A stretch of DNA of 64,000 nucleotides. Source: Eublepharis macularius (taxonomy: Eukaryota; Chordata; Lepidosauria; Squamata; Eublepharidae). This document shows positions 25,745-37,879 of this stretch, one piece after another (the stretch's first letter is position 1; each line of letters opens with the position of its first letter). The notes under the pieces are model-generated. The model was not told where the DNA came from, searched no databases, and saw only the letters and a program-made list of their open reading frames with translations. The DNA is taken from assembly GCF_028583425.1 (NCBI RefSeq), contig NC_072791.1, positions 190,006,311-190,070,310 of the forward strand. Direction: 5' to 3'. The position numbers were made by a program, and so were the translations under genes.

Positions 25745-27163
25745 CTCTGTCATTGCTGGGTATACCTGGGAAGTAACAACTTCTGGAACAACCTTATACT
25801 CAGAATCTGAGATAACCAGCAGTGGCTTGCAAGTTTCCAGATGACCCAACAAACTTTCATGGAGGTTGTAACAGCACTGAGAGAGCAGGTAAGTCTACCA
25901 CAATGAGGGAACCCATTCTTGTAGACAAACATGTTGCCATCACCATTTGATATCTTGCAAACACAAATAGCTACAGGGAAGTCAAACAAAAGTTAGCAGT
26001 TGGCCTGTCAATGGTGGGAGATCATCCTGGAGGTGTACATCACCTTTGAACTGGAGCTAAAATGGTGTGCCTTAGGTATGACGTTGGAAAGGTACTTCTC
26101 CCCCCTTTCTTTTTTTCCCCCTTTAGTTTTAAAAGTTGTCATTGTTTCCTTAAACACGATTAATTGCATCCACTGAATTTATAGTATGTGGCTTTTGAGG
26201 GGAAGGGGATTTGTGGTTGTCCTTTGCTTAACAGAAGGTTTCTTCCAAAACAACACTCCAAACACCACAATCATGACATATTCTAATGTCCTGAGTCTCC
26301 TATCTGATCCACACGCTTACCTATTTGCGGGGGGGGGGGGTCATTTGGGATTTTTTTCTTTAGTATAATATAATAATTTTATAACATTGCAATATTTCAA
26401 AAGGCAAATAAAGTGGTCCCACATAACTCATATCTGTTTATCCTGACTTATGATTGTGTGGTGTGATTTGCTTTCTTTTTTAGAAACAATGAAGAATGTA
26501 CTTGTTTATTACGCTTCAGATAATGGATGGTTTCCTGCAGACTGAGTTTCCTCACTGCATTGGCACAACAGACAGGACACATCCCAATAAGTGCATCTGG
26601 ACAGAGGAGAGATTAATAGTCTGTTCTACCTTGCTACAGGGCTCTGTCAACCACATGGGATGCTTCATAGATGCAAAGGTTGGCTGAAGTGGATGTAACC
26701 ATGATGCCTTCATTTTTGTCAGCCCTGTAATCTGCACAGCTATGGACGCTGCAGTCTCATGGAATCCCACTTTCACTGTGAATAGTGTCTCAGTTCCTTA
26801 CACAGTTCCTGTGAATAGTGTTTCAGATCTCCAATGGTGCCTACCCTATAAGGCAGCGGCTAATGAACCCTTATGGAAGACCAAAAAACAGTCGTGAAAG
26901 TCACTTTGTACACTTTGCAGAGCATGCAATGTAGTCGAGTGTTACTTTGGCCATCTCAAAGTACACTGGCACTGCCTCTCAGCCCAGCTAACAATGCTTG
27001 AGGAAAATACCACAAGCGTAATCACAGCCTGTGTCATCCTGCACAACATTTGTGAGAGAAAGGAGCATGCCATTTCCTTGGACTGTCCACAGCCCAAGCC
27101 TGTTTTTCTGCCTAGTAGTGGCGTTCAATTTGACAGAAAAGATAGTCAGCAGCTGGAAGACTG
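25745..27163 (+). pseudogene. PIF/Harbinger transposase, decayed
   Basis: The N-terminal pieces (about 25745-26090, several frames) give DNQQWLASFQMTQQTFMEVV and YLANTNSYREVKQKLAVG, matching the helical 'F...QTF..V...L' and 'VA..L..LA....YR.V...F' blocks of HARBI1-like proteins. After a break or intron, one frame runs 26496-27163 with two in-frame TGA stops. It contains EFPHCIGTTDRTHP (first catalytic Asp), SGCNHDAFIF (second Asp), and NVVECYFGHLK (catalytic Glu). It ends ITACVILHNICE, the standard C-terminal signature. All three DDE positions survive, but the stops and N-terminal frame changes make the gene dead. A pyrimidine tract with TTTTTTAG before 26484 could be a natural acceptor, since Harbinger genes often have introns. 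Confidence 0.8.
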
Positions 27164-27244
27164 ATAGGAAGCCAGAAACGTTCCTGCAAAATTCTTGGAT
27201 AGGAACTACCAATGACTGTGCAACAAATCTGTCAGAATGATTTT

Positions 27245-29350
27245 CATTCATTTTCAGCTATCTTCTGTTTAATAAAGTTTGTTCTTACTGTTTCAACTTC
27301 AAAAAAAATTGTCTTCATTTTTTTGAAGTAAAAATAGCAGGAAGACTGGTGAATGAACTTAACAGGAGAAGAGGGTTGTAAGCAATTCATTTCAATAATA
27401 ATTAAGGAAATGTAGAGGTAGAATACTACAACAGCATTACATTCAGAACGATGTGCAGCATCCTCCATACTAGACAATGATTTCCTATTTCTAACAGCCC
27501 AAGGAGTGTTCCTAATATCTTTTGCCATGGGCGGGAAAATATTGGCTACATGTCTTTCTATTTCCAGAGCAAAAAAAAGTTTGTATTCAAACTAGCCACT
27601 GATGTTCAGCTGTGGGGTTGGAACCAAATGTCACCTTTGAGGTCAAGGACATGGGTCACCAATAACATCCAACTTTTGCTATACAAAAATTCTCCTGCTT
27701 TTGTAAGAGAAAACATTGCGATGTTGCAACAACTTCGGCAAAATGCCACTGAGAGGATGGAGGGGGACATTTTGGCATCACAATGAAGCATCCCTCCTTC
27801 TCAAAATTATTCTTGAGTCTGGGCACACAGTAGAGTTAATGAGAATTGTGCAATTTATTTAAAAAAGTCACAGTGGCTTTGCCAGAGGAGTTTCACTTGC
27901 ACCCCATACCAATGTCAGTAAAAATTTAAACGACGTATGACTTCATGGCAACGCTGGAGGCTTGGTGGGGCATTCCATGGAGAACTGGCAGGATTCCCTA
28001 CCATAAGTCAATGATGAGGCTGTGGGAGGGGCACTCTTGATGGGGGAACACACATTACACAGGTAATTTGAAGGTTACCACGCGTTTCAGGTTGTGGGGG
28101 GAAATCTTTAGCAAATATTTTTAAAAGGCGTTGCATGCATCAAAGTAAATCTATAATCTGAGGTGCCCCAAACTTGAACTAATCAACCCCAACACTAGAG
28201 CAAGCCTAGGAAGAGCAGCAGAAACCAGAAGGCAGAATAATTTGCTTTGAGAGTTTAAATGGCTCATCACAAGGTTCTATTTTGAATTAGATCTTAGATG
28301 GGAAAACTCTTGTAAGGGAAACTAGATACAGAAATAGATAATGGTTATTCATAATACAATCGATGATACTGTGTAGTGATGAGCTGCCTGCATTTGGGTA
28401 CTGTTTCCCTTTTTTAATGGTAATTTTTTGTAATGAAAGCATGAATTACTGCTGTCCAAGTATCTACTGCCAATGTTAAACAATCCATCTCCTAAAAGTT
28501 ACACCGCAATGTAACCTTTTGTCTTTAATGGCTTTTTCAGCTGACACTTCCAGAGGAAGGGATGAGGAGGTGTAAGGAACTTGAGACTAGGTCTTTGGTA
28601 AAAATGGCTGGACTTAGGTTGAGAACTGTCAGGTTGTGGCTTAGCTCAAATATGTGGTTGCAGAGCTGATTAGTAACACCTGCAGAGCAGTCTCTGAGTT
28701 CCCCAGAGATTCGACCTTGGGAGACTGTTCTCAGAGAGGCTCTATTTTCACTCCCTGGATTTCCACACAGCAGAAACTCTAATTAACAGCTCAGCACTGA
28801 TTGGCTCTTGAGTTGCCGGGCGATTCACTGAGTCCTGAAAAAGATGCCTTCTCAACCCTCCCATTCCCCCAGTTAGTTTTCTTCAACTAAGCTCAGACTA
28901 TGACGCACATATGCCAGAGAGAAGCTGAAAGCTGCATGCTATTCATCAGCTCAGCTATGCGGAACCTATGAGGAACCATGCAGGCAAGGTGGAGGACTCA
29001 CATTCTAATGGATGGGTGAGATAAGCAACAATGGATGCCAAATAAAGATGCCTGGGTAGCTAGCTCTCAAGTTTTAGATAGGAAAATTTTATTATGCAGC
29101 AACAGTAAGGTTTTCTTGTTTTAATATTCGTTGCCTGTGTAAGAGTGCTTTATGACTTTTGCAGACACTCTTTAAGCTTATATACTTAACTTTTATCTAA
29201 GTTGATTCTGGAATTCATGACTTGGGTGTGGATACACCCCAGAACGAACCCAGAGATTGGAAAGCCTGGCCTTTGGGGAAAGAAAGAGTTTTCAATCACA
29301 CAAACAAAAAAAGAACACATCCCACCTGCCTGATTGCTGGAGTGGCCTAA
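27245..29350. other. Intron stretch, probable Harbinger interior, no clear gene
   Basis: The plus frame 27550-27786 (with SPAFVRENIAMLQQLRQNAT) lies between the transposase remnant and the coiled-coil ORF pieces, and could be part of the same transposon's accessory gene. I cannot show homology. The rest, including 28550-29250, has no recognisable features. Confidence 0.3.
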
Positions 29351-29599
29351 TTCAGTGCCCCGAATTAGGAGGAGAGGAGGCAGTCTCCCCTATAGGAGGC
29401 ATCACAGCAAGGGGAAGAGCAGCATGAAGAAAGGCCAGAGGAAACACAAGGGATAGTGTGCAATGAACCACTCATCAGAGCCCACAGAGGAGATCCCTAA
29501 AGAAGACCCAGGTAATCACATACACTAGCTGTCTTGCCAGTTCTACGAGGGCTGGCACTGCTGCTAGCCTTTTAGAACTATTCCACCCCCCCACCCAAT

Positions 29600-29996
29600 C
29601 TCTAGGAAAGTATACAACACTACTGCTACTAAGGGCAACATTGCAATACAGGAAGGTTCAAGTGCCATGTCTGTTGAGCTAATGAGTGAAAAGCTGCAGG
29701 CCATCAATAGAAGGTGCATGAACACTTGTAAGTCTAGCTGCAATGGTGTAGTATGACACTACTATTATGCTTTTGTGGGATGTGACTGTCAAATGACCAA
29801 AACTACTACCAACTTCTCTTAACAGTGAAGAAAACGAAAGAGAGAGTGACTGCTCTGGAGGCCGAGCAGAGAAAATTCAGGAGAAGAGTGACAGCACTGG
29901 AGCAGGAGAATAAATTACTCAAGAAGGATCTGGAGAGGCTTATGGCTGCATCTTCAGGAAGTGGGCCATCGACCGCATCAACATCACCATTATAAA
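29600..29996 (+). pseudogene. Coiled-coil ORF fragments, possibly Harbinger accessory protein
   Basis: Two short open segments look like neighbouring exons. The first (about 29600-29740) encodes SSAMSVELMSEKLQAINRRC. The second follows a TTCTCTTAACAG acceptor-like site at 29824. It encodes KERVTALEAEQRKFRRRVTA, then LEQENKLLKKDLERLMAASS, and stops at 29994. The second is a clear leucine-heptad coiled coil. PIF/Harbinger elements carry a second gene for a Myb/SANT-like protein, and the location 2.5 kb after the transposase on the same strand would fit its C-terminus. I do not recognise the family directly. A host gene or an unrelated repeat remains possible. Confidence 0.4.
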
Positions 29997-30780
29997 TAAT
30001 ATGTAAATAGTTTGGAAAATGTATATTCTTGTATTTGGTGTTGCTTGTCATTAAAAAAAAATTAAACTTACAGAATGAGTGGTTCCTTGCACCATAGATA
30101 TGCAACGGGCATTGCTGTTCCCGTATGCATAGTTCAAAATCTGGCACCTAGAATTGCTGCTCTGTGCTTGAATGATTCACATCATGTGCACATGAACTGG
30201 GGTAGAGATCCTCTCATGACAATCATGCATTCCCCTCCTCCATCATTTCATGAAACAACAGAGAACAGAAAGTTATGGAAAACGCAGTACAAACCACAAA
30301 TCTTGCTTCTGGAAAATCTGGACTTTAAAATTAAATAAGTTGAAATTTTTAAAAAGGAATAGGAAATCTATGGTAGAATGAGTGATTATAATGTTACTAT
30401 GCTATAATGTTATACTTTTTCAATTTTAGAAAAAGGAAAAAGGGTAAACTTTACATGCGAAACAATCATAAATTTAAAAAGATATTTTTGTATCTATCAT
30501 AATTCCTTGGACACCACTTATTATGGAAAGGGAAAAAAGCCAATTGGATTAACAGAAAGATATGCTCGTGATGTGATTGTGACTCAATAACACAGTTGTT
30601 CTTTTTTAAAAAAACAAAGGGAATGCAAGGGAAAGGGGAGGTGGGAGACGTTGATCTTCGAGGACCAAACAATCACGCCACCAGAAAATAAAGAAGAGGG
30701 GTAAAGATGGGACTGAAGAATGAACTGACAAAAAATTCTGCACGTAACAAACAGCATCATAAAACAGTCTTGAAAAAATC

Positions 30781-32560
30781 TTGATTCCTAAGAGCTGGAA
30801 ACAGGCAATTATAGCTCCGATCTATAAGAAAGGTAACAAATTACAACCAGAGAACTATCGCCCAATCAGCCTTCTCTTGAGAATGGGCAAGTTGTATGCA
30901 TCCTATCTGTTAAATAGGTTATCCCAGTTGGATGACAGAAAATTCCATACTGGTACCTGAGCAAGCGGGCTTCTGGTTGGGTTATTCCACACTAGACCAT
31001 TGTTTTGTACTGTCCCATCTTATTAAAAATGTACACCATTCTCTAATGAATAAATTTATGTTACCTTTATGGATTTAAAGATGGCCTTTGACTCGGTTCC
31101 AAGAAATAGACTATGGCAGAAACTTGGCAGTTTTGGCAATGATGCTCGCTTACTTTGGCTTGTATCTTCATTATATGAAACATCCGAAGCACAAATATGA
31201 ATTAACAAACAAGGACTGTTGTCTGACTCTTTCAAACTGCATAGACGGGTTAGGCAAGGATGTGTTTTGGCTCCCTCCTTGTTTAATCTTTATATAAATG
31301 ATCTTCCTGACAGGCTTAGGCTGTTCAATCCACATGCACCTATGCTAGCAAACTCTTCTATTTCTACTCTTATGTATGCTGACGATACTTTGCTAATCGC
31401 TCATATCCCAGTCGGACTGCATCGGTTACTAAAAGCACTTGGAGATTATTGTAGCAATGAGGACTTAACCATTAACTATGATGTATCTAAAATAGTAGTT
31501 TTTTTCAGAGAAACCTTGATCCATTTGGCAACTAAATGGCAACAAACTGCAACAAACAGCTACAATTATCTAGGTATGAAATTTCAATCTAATCTGACCT
31601 GGAGTAACCACCTAGGCCTTATGAAAGAGAAGGCCTTAAGATTGTCCAACGGAATTCAGTGCCTTTCCTTTTCCAGAGGAGGACAACATATTCCCTCTGC
31701 TATGACACTCTTTGAAGCAAAAATAGTTACTCAGCTTCTTTATGGCATTCCTTTGCAGGCCGATATAGTGGACAAGCATCTTGATGCTATTCTCCATAGA
31801 TTTCTAAGGAAGCTGTTGAGTGTCCCATGTTGTGTGGCTGGAACTGCTATTAGAGCTGAGCTGGAAATCTGCTTACTGGAGGCAAAAGTGTGGCCCTCAA
31901 TCTTTAATTACTGGTTAAAATTTCTCTTGGCCCTCCCCAAGGGTAGCCTTCTAAGTTTGTTATTAAGGGACTCATATGTTAATATTTGGTTTGGGTATGT
32001 AAATGCCAAACTTCAGAGGCTGGAATTGGAAACCACTTTTCTGTCAATAATGTCCTCTTCTACAGCTTGTTCTCTAGTTAAAAAAAAAAGACTGTTTCAG
32101 TGGGACTTATATTTCATGTGTGTCATGTGTGCTCTCCTGCTTTTTGGAGGTTTACATATTTAAATTCTTGCTGTCAATTTATATGGATTTTTAACCACCC
32201 CAGTTTATAGGATAAACTTTTTCTTAGCCAGATTCAATATACTATCCTCTGCCATTCAGAGAGGATACTATTCTAAAAAACCTTACTCTAAGTGCTTATG
32301 TGGATGTGGAACTCGTTCTATTGAAACTATGGAGCATGTCTTATTCTTCCGCAAAGTTACAAGCACTTAAGAGCACAATTTATTGATCCGCTTGTTCCCG
32401 ATATAGACATGCCCGTAGAAAAAAAGCTCCAATTTTTGCTTTGTGGTTTCAACCCAGCTATTACAGTCCCAGTAGTGAAATTTATTTTGGGTTTGTTTGA
32501 ATATAAGAAACATGAGGAGAATCTAAAGAAAGATTAAATAAACAAATTATAGAAAATAAA
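30781..32560 (+). pseudogene. Non-LTR retrotransposon reverse transcriptase, 5'-truncated
   Basis: Translated in order: WKQAIIAPIYKKGNKLQPEN then YRPISLL (RT block 1), DLKMAFDSVPRNRLW (block 3), RRVRQGCVLAPSLFNLYIND (block 4) and YADDTLLIA (catalytic block 5, about 31375-31401). Then come the thumb (DLTINYDVSKIVVFF, YNYLGMKFQSNLTW), LLYGIPLQADIV, and a terminal CLCGCGTRSIETMEHVLF zinc-knuckle-like motif near 32297-32350. The 314-codon frame 31219-32163 is intact. Upstream there are stops or frameshifts around 30955 and 31060-31200, and one downstream of 32163. No endonuclease domain precedes it, so this is a 5'-truncated copy. The organisation is of the Jockey/I superfamily. It shares layout with the fragment at 22335 but differs in sequence. 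Confidence 0.8.
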
Positions 32561-33061
32561 ATATTTAAAAGGGGAATTCTGCCCTGCAGTTCAGTGTGGT
32601 TAGCTCACAGCTTATACGTTAGAAGCTGTGCCATTAGAGAGAGAGGGAAAAAAATCTTGGGGTAAATGCGCCTGCAAAAAATTTGGATAAAAGCCAGAGG
32701 AAAGCTGATTCTGCAGCTGAGGCCACCTTTTAACATGTGGAATTTGGAAAAATAAGTGAAGCAACAAGGAGCCTGAACTGATGTAAGTTTACCATGTAGA
32801 AAACCCCTCTATTTAGGATTACACTATACATCTTTTAATGGAATCTCGCCTTGCTCCTTCTAATGTGATGGAATTCCAAAATAAAGAGTTAGCTCTCTTA
32901 TTATATTTTCATCATTAAAATAAAAAGAAGTTGATAAAATAATTTGAAGACTAGAAGGATTTCCTTACAGATAGTCTGTTACCTTTACAAAGTTCCAGAA
33001 CATTCACTTCTACAAAATCCCTAACCAATAAAGTTATGTATCTTCAGAATCAAAATTTCCT

Positions 33062-33135
33062 TTGAATTCATTTATTTACATCATTTATAACTCAACTTTT
33101 TTCCATAATGGGGACACAATGTGGCTTACATCATT
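33062..33135 (-). mobile_element. L2 LINE 3' tail, minus orientation
   Basis: TTCATTTATTTACATCATTT then ATAACTCAACTTTTTTCC and GGACACAATGTGGCTTACAT is the complement of an L2-type 3' end (..agtataaat..gtaaataaatga). Only the tail is visible. Confidence 0.5.
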
Positions 33136-33139
33136 CCTT

Positions 33140-35048
33140 CATTGTATCCTCAATCACTAAAACTGGATATCCAAACAAACTCTCAGAATATCTACCATTT
33201 GCATAGCACAGGGTCAGATTCACAGAAACTATCAATCCAAGGGGTTCACGAAGAGCTTGTATAGGTACTAAGACCTGAATTCACAACTGCATGTCTCACC
33301 TGACACTTAAAATACGAATTTAGTGGCATTGATCAACCTATCATCAGATCTAGCGTAAGTACACCTTCCAAGTCAGTAGGGATATGCTAGGATAAGTGAA
33401 TACTATAAGCAGAACTGATGCCTCGGAGTAAAGGTTATATAATGAATGGAGCTCAAAGGCAGATCAATGAAGCTAAGTTGCCCTGAAGCTTCTTGTTTGG
33501 AGCTTGAAAGGACTGCAAGTGAATTGCTGCAGGGGCAGTGATGGGATCGAATCTGCAGGGCTTATTTAAAAAGGAAAGAAAATAAATAGAATGACTCTAA
33601 GGAAAAGAGGGGGAGTTAGAGACTTTAAAGATACATGGCAAAGGAAGCTGAGAAAAGGGCAAAATGACATTAATACACAGAAAGACTTGACAGTACCTTG
33701 GAATAAAATGCTTTTGGCATTTAAAGGCTCTGTAAATGTTTATATGCATTCCCACCAGATAAGAAAGACAAACAGATGTCACTCAAAGCACCTGAGAGGT
33801 CAAGAGAGAGCATGAAATCTTTTGTTGCTAACTTTCAAAGTTCTACATGTTTGGTAAAAGCATTTGAGCTGGTGGGGTGGCGGGGAGAGGTTTATTTTTG
33901 TTGAGAATTAAAGTTTCGTAAGCAAGAGTCAGTGTGAATCAGGAAGCAGAAGAAACCATCCATACACAATTGGTAGGAACCTGGGGGATTGGCGTGGAGA
34001 AGCTTACAAGGTACTTAGAGGAAGCAGAAGAGCAGCTAAGGGATGCTAGCTCAAAAGATCCCTCAGGGGAACAGCATGGGTGTTCCAGAGCTTGGGTGTA
34101 ACTCAAACTGATGAAGACAGGCTGTGCTGAATTACTGTAACAAAGAGATAATGACATTTACACACTATTTACATCTCAAACAAATATTCCCGTTATAGCC
34201 CACTTATAACAACAGCCGTTTTGCACATTTTTATTCATCAAGGACATTAATTCTCAATGATTTATCTCAGCCTAAGGCTTTTGAGCCTCATTAGGAAAAT
34301 ATTTGTCTCAAATGGAGATATTACGGGGGGGGGGGGTGTCCCTTCCAAACCTATTCGTTGGAGCCTGAGCTACTGTCATAATTGAAGTTCTTGAATTTGT
34401 GTAATCATTACTGAAAATATTTAGAGAGTACTCCTGACCCTTATTAGCTTCGGGCAAAATCTTCCAAGAGATCTTAGTTCCCAAGAGAATTAACAGATGC
34501 ACTGAAGGCAAGAGATGAAACATGTTCTAAAGCACTGACAAATGACCTTATGTACCTATGCACTTACTCATAAATAAAAACAGAGGGCTTCATGCCATGC
34601 AACTAAGCAAGGAAGGCTACTAATACCCAGCACTGCTGTCTTAACGAAGAGGTTTAATTTCCCTTGTTTGCTGTTGGCAAAGCAATAAAAAATAGATACC
34701 AAAACATAACTAGACAGCCTAATCACAGCCACAGGAAAGCTGGAGGGCACTGCCTATATCTGAATGAAACCTGACAGCATTTGAAAGCTGTTCTTCCCTG
34801 CTCAGCCCACAATCAAATAAATGTTTTGAGCCAAAAGCTACGGGATAGCCAACGCAGAGGAAAGACCTGTCCCTGGCACCTTAAAGGATAGTTGCTGATA
34901 ACCAGACCAGACAACACTGGGCTAGAGATGGTCCAAATAGTTTAGGGAATCAACATTAGGAATGATCATAATAAAAACATAACAATGTAAATAAAAGAGG
35001 TTTGGTCCTGACCATGATCCAATCAACCAAACCCCCTTTTTGCCTTAC
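33140..35048. other. CCDC148 intron, no feature recognised
   Basis: Ordinary AT-rich intron with a G homopolymer at 34325-34335. Short frames are without motifs. Confidence 0.4.
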
Positions 35049-35167
35049 CTTTCTTTGTCTTTAATGGCTTGCTCAGCCATTAATTTCTTAAATTCCGCCA
35101 AACGTAGTAGATCTTTTGTTTCTAAGTCCTGCCTCCTGCGTTGCTTTTCAGCCCAAAACTTTTTCAC
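35049..35167 (-). CDS. CCDC148: CCDC148 coiled-coil exon
   Basis: The exon begins in phase 0 after CAACCTTAG and holds 39 codons plus the first two bases (AG) of a split Arg codon. The donor is GAAAG|GTAAGG, a strong consensus site. The peptide starts VKKFWAEKQRRRQDLETKDL, followed by LRLAEFKKLMAEQAIKDKE, a dense charged helix. The pattern '(K/R)K.WA.K...RQ.....LL.L.E.KKL.AEQ..KD.ER' is as I remember it in vertebrate CCDC148 between the glutamate-rich helix of the previous exon and the RQ.LLE.RLMEKK helix of the next. It continues the same coiled coil on both sides with matching phases. No anomaly is seen. Confidence 0.92.
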
Positions 35168-35489
35168 CTAAGGTTGAAAATAACACAGAGGTGATAGTGA
35201 AAGGGGGGCTTCTATCACTGAATAAAGGCTATCTCCATTTTTATAACAAATGACTTATTTGTTCAAAGCATATTGCCTGTGATAGCAATTTAACTGTCCA
35301 TTTCATATTCTCAAACTGAAAGTGGAGAAACTGACTTGAAGAATTGCTAGATCTGGCGCCATCTGTTACAGCATTCTCTTTTTCCAACTTTTTTGGTGAT
35401 TGGAATTAGAGGCAGGTTTTATCATGCTGCCTATCACAAAGGAAGCAAATTAACTCCCATCTAGGAATGAGGAGTGATCTAGATATGAT

Positions 35490-35703
35490 CAGGGCTTTTT
35501 TTCAGCAGGAACGCGGTGGAACAGAGTTCCGGAACCTCTTGAAAATGGTCACATGGCTGGTGGCCCCTCCCCCTGATCTCCAGAGGGCAATCTACCCCCC
35601 CCCAGTCTGGAGATCAGGGGGTGGGGCCACCAGCCATGTGACCATTTTCTCCGAGGGCAACCTACTGAGTTCCACCATCTCTTTTCCCAGAAAAAAAGCC
35701 CTG
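35490..35703. mobile_element. Palindromic hAT MITE, copy 2
   Basis: Same family as 17299-17541, in inverse orientation. Its ends are CAGGGCTTTTTTTCAGCAGG and CAGAAAAAAAGCCCTG, with internal AAATGGTCACATGGCTGGTG pairing to CACCAGCCATGTGACCATTT. The target duplication GATATGAT is exact on both sides (35482-35489 and 35704-35711). Confidence 0.9.
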
Positions 35704-35711
35704 GATATGAT

Positions 35712-37480
35712 GCTAGCAAAGCAAAAAGAACTCACCCATGGGACTTTGCACTTGCATGGCATCTCATTTTAACTAAGCTGCTACCTGCACAAAGTATGTG
35801 TACCTGCTTTTCATAGACAGCAGTCAAGTTTGAACAAGACTCCGTGTGAGCGCAAAATCCCACAGGTTGAGTTCTTTTGCCACATGAGCATCATGTTTAA
35901 ATCAAGCCTTACAGATAGCCAGGGAAGAAAACTGTAAAGTACAAAGACAGCATCCAAGCAGATACAGAAGGGTGTGTGCATGAGAGAAAGACAGACAAGA
36001 AATTGCGACAAACATAATCAGGTGTTTGCTTCTTCCCCCTTCTGACTTTTTAAAACAGAATAACCAAGAGCAGATGTCACAGGCAGCAGACAAAGAAAAC
36101 TGGCCATTGTATCTGAGGTTTCACCTACCTGGTTAATGCTAGCCCCAAGAGGGACAAACAAAAGATCTGAAGCCGTAACATGAGAAAGTATATGGAAAAT
36201 ACTCTTATATTAGTTGCTGGAGGTTTGGCTGTAATGTTTACTGAATAACATTCAACCATCATGGATGCATTTGCTCTGAGCAAAGGCTAATTAATAGGAC
36301 AAATACTTCCCCTGTTGCAAACAAAAAATCAGTTCACAATACAGATAAACCAAAAGGTTAATTAAATTGAAATGGCAGGTTCTTCTCGTGAATAAACTCA
36401 AAGGGAAGGGAGTTCAATTCTACCCCTCCCCCAAAGACTTCAGTTCTTTGAAGTAAACAAGTTACAAATCAACACAAGCTTTGTTTTCAGCTCTCTGCAT
36501 GCCGCCATGATCTCTTAAACAACAGTTTATACATCTTTCACCTATTTAAATGAGAGAAGTACTGAAGCACAGGCCAAGTCTCAGGACATTAGCCACTTCA
36601 TGGGTCAGTGAGAAGAAATGGATAAATAATTCTTGACACAGGAGCAAGAATCAGCTTTTCTGAGAAGGCTGAGAGGACAACGTTCATTGTAATCAACTGC
36701 AGGCATATTCATCTGAATAACTCCAACATTCGAGGACAGATCCACACTGTATTACTTGGTTAATACATAGCAAGTCATGGTTGTCAAGTGACGACTTTAC
36801 ATGCAAGAATCATCCTTGCCAACTCTGCAGTTCCTCTGAACTGCAGAGAGAACAAAAGGGTGGTCAACTGTTATCTCACCAGCTATTGGATAGCTGATCC
36901 CAATGTCTAAAAACAGAACCAAGGAAGACAGGGGGAAAAATGAACTACTGCTATAGTAGCACATAAGAACAAAAGCTAGGACTTATAGGGGAAGGCTGTA
37001 TATAGATCAATAGATGAAAAGCCTGTACAGACATCATTCACCAAGAAGAGACTGCAATTCCGTAAGATGCTCCGGTCCCTGTGAGCCCTTGTAGTGGCAA
37101 TGGGGGGACGCTATGTCTGATCCAGATTGTATCAATTTTACCTAACTGCCTTATCTTCCAGCCCAATAAGCATGCCTGGGAAATAATGGGGCAGTTTGCT
37201 TTTGGTTTCAGAGAGACCTCTACTTTGATCTAAAAGCAAAGCATTTTCAAAATAAGGAAAACCAAAACAAATAGGCCATCTGGAATGACAGTGAGGAACT
37301 GGACTCATGCTTCTCATCTTTCCATTTTCTACCCAACAACTGATCAGGAGAAAGGTAGCCTTTTCCAAAAAGTGTTCCACGCACCCAGTGTCATATGTGC
37401 ACATGGTTCCCTCCTGGTGGGGTCTGGCATTCTCCCAGGTTACAAGTGACTGCCAGATGACAGAGATCAATTCCCCCGAG
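35712..37480. other. CCDC148 intron, no feature recognised
   Basis: AT-rich intron. I see no exon, RNA gene or repeat with definable ends. Confidence 0.4.
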
Positions 37481-37486
37481 GGAAAC

Positions 37487-37617
37487 GGCAGCTTTGGAGG
37501 GTGGACTTTATTGCTTCACATCTCCACTGAGCTCCCTCCTCTTCCCAAATTCCACCCTCCACAGGCTCCCCCCACAAATCTCCAGAAATTTCTCAATTTG
37601 AAGTTGGCAACTCTTGT
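37487..37617 (-). mobile_element. MITE fragment of the GTTGCCAAC family
   Basis: CACAAATCTCCAGAAATTTC then AATTTGAAGTTGGCAACTC, with CTTTGGAGGGTGGACTTTAT upstream, is the complement of the element at 39080-39289. The other terminus is missing. Confidence 0.55.
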
Positions 37618-37784
37618 GTTCCTGAGATACAGGCGTGGAAGCTTGCATCTGCACGTGTATTGCCCCTAGCTGTTCTGTAGTGGCTAAAGTGAAGCTGGGG
37701 TCAAAAGTTGTTTTGTACCTGTTGTGAATGGGAGAGGGGGAGAGGGACAACCTAACAGACCTATCAGAAGATGTTTAGGGATGC

Positions 37785-37876
37785 AAAGGCAGGCAATGGC
37801 AAACCACCTCTGTCAGTCTCTTGCCTTGAAAACCCTAACAGGGGTTGACATAAGATAGCTATGACTTGGTCGCACT
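37785..37876 (+). mobile_element. SINE 3' tail of the 5S-SINE type
   Basis: GGCAATGGCAAACCACCTCT, GTCTCTTGCCTTGAAAACCC and GATAGCTATGACTTGGTCGC equal the tails of the copies at 82, 289 and 16295. No 5S or tRNA head is attached. Confidence 0.7.
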
Positions 37877-37879
37877 TTG

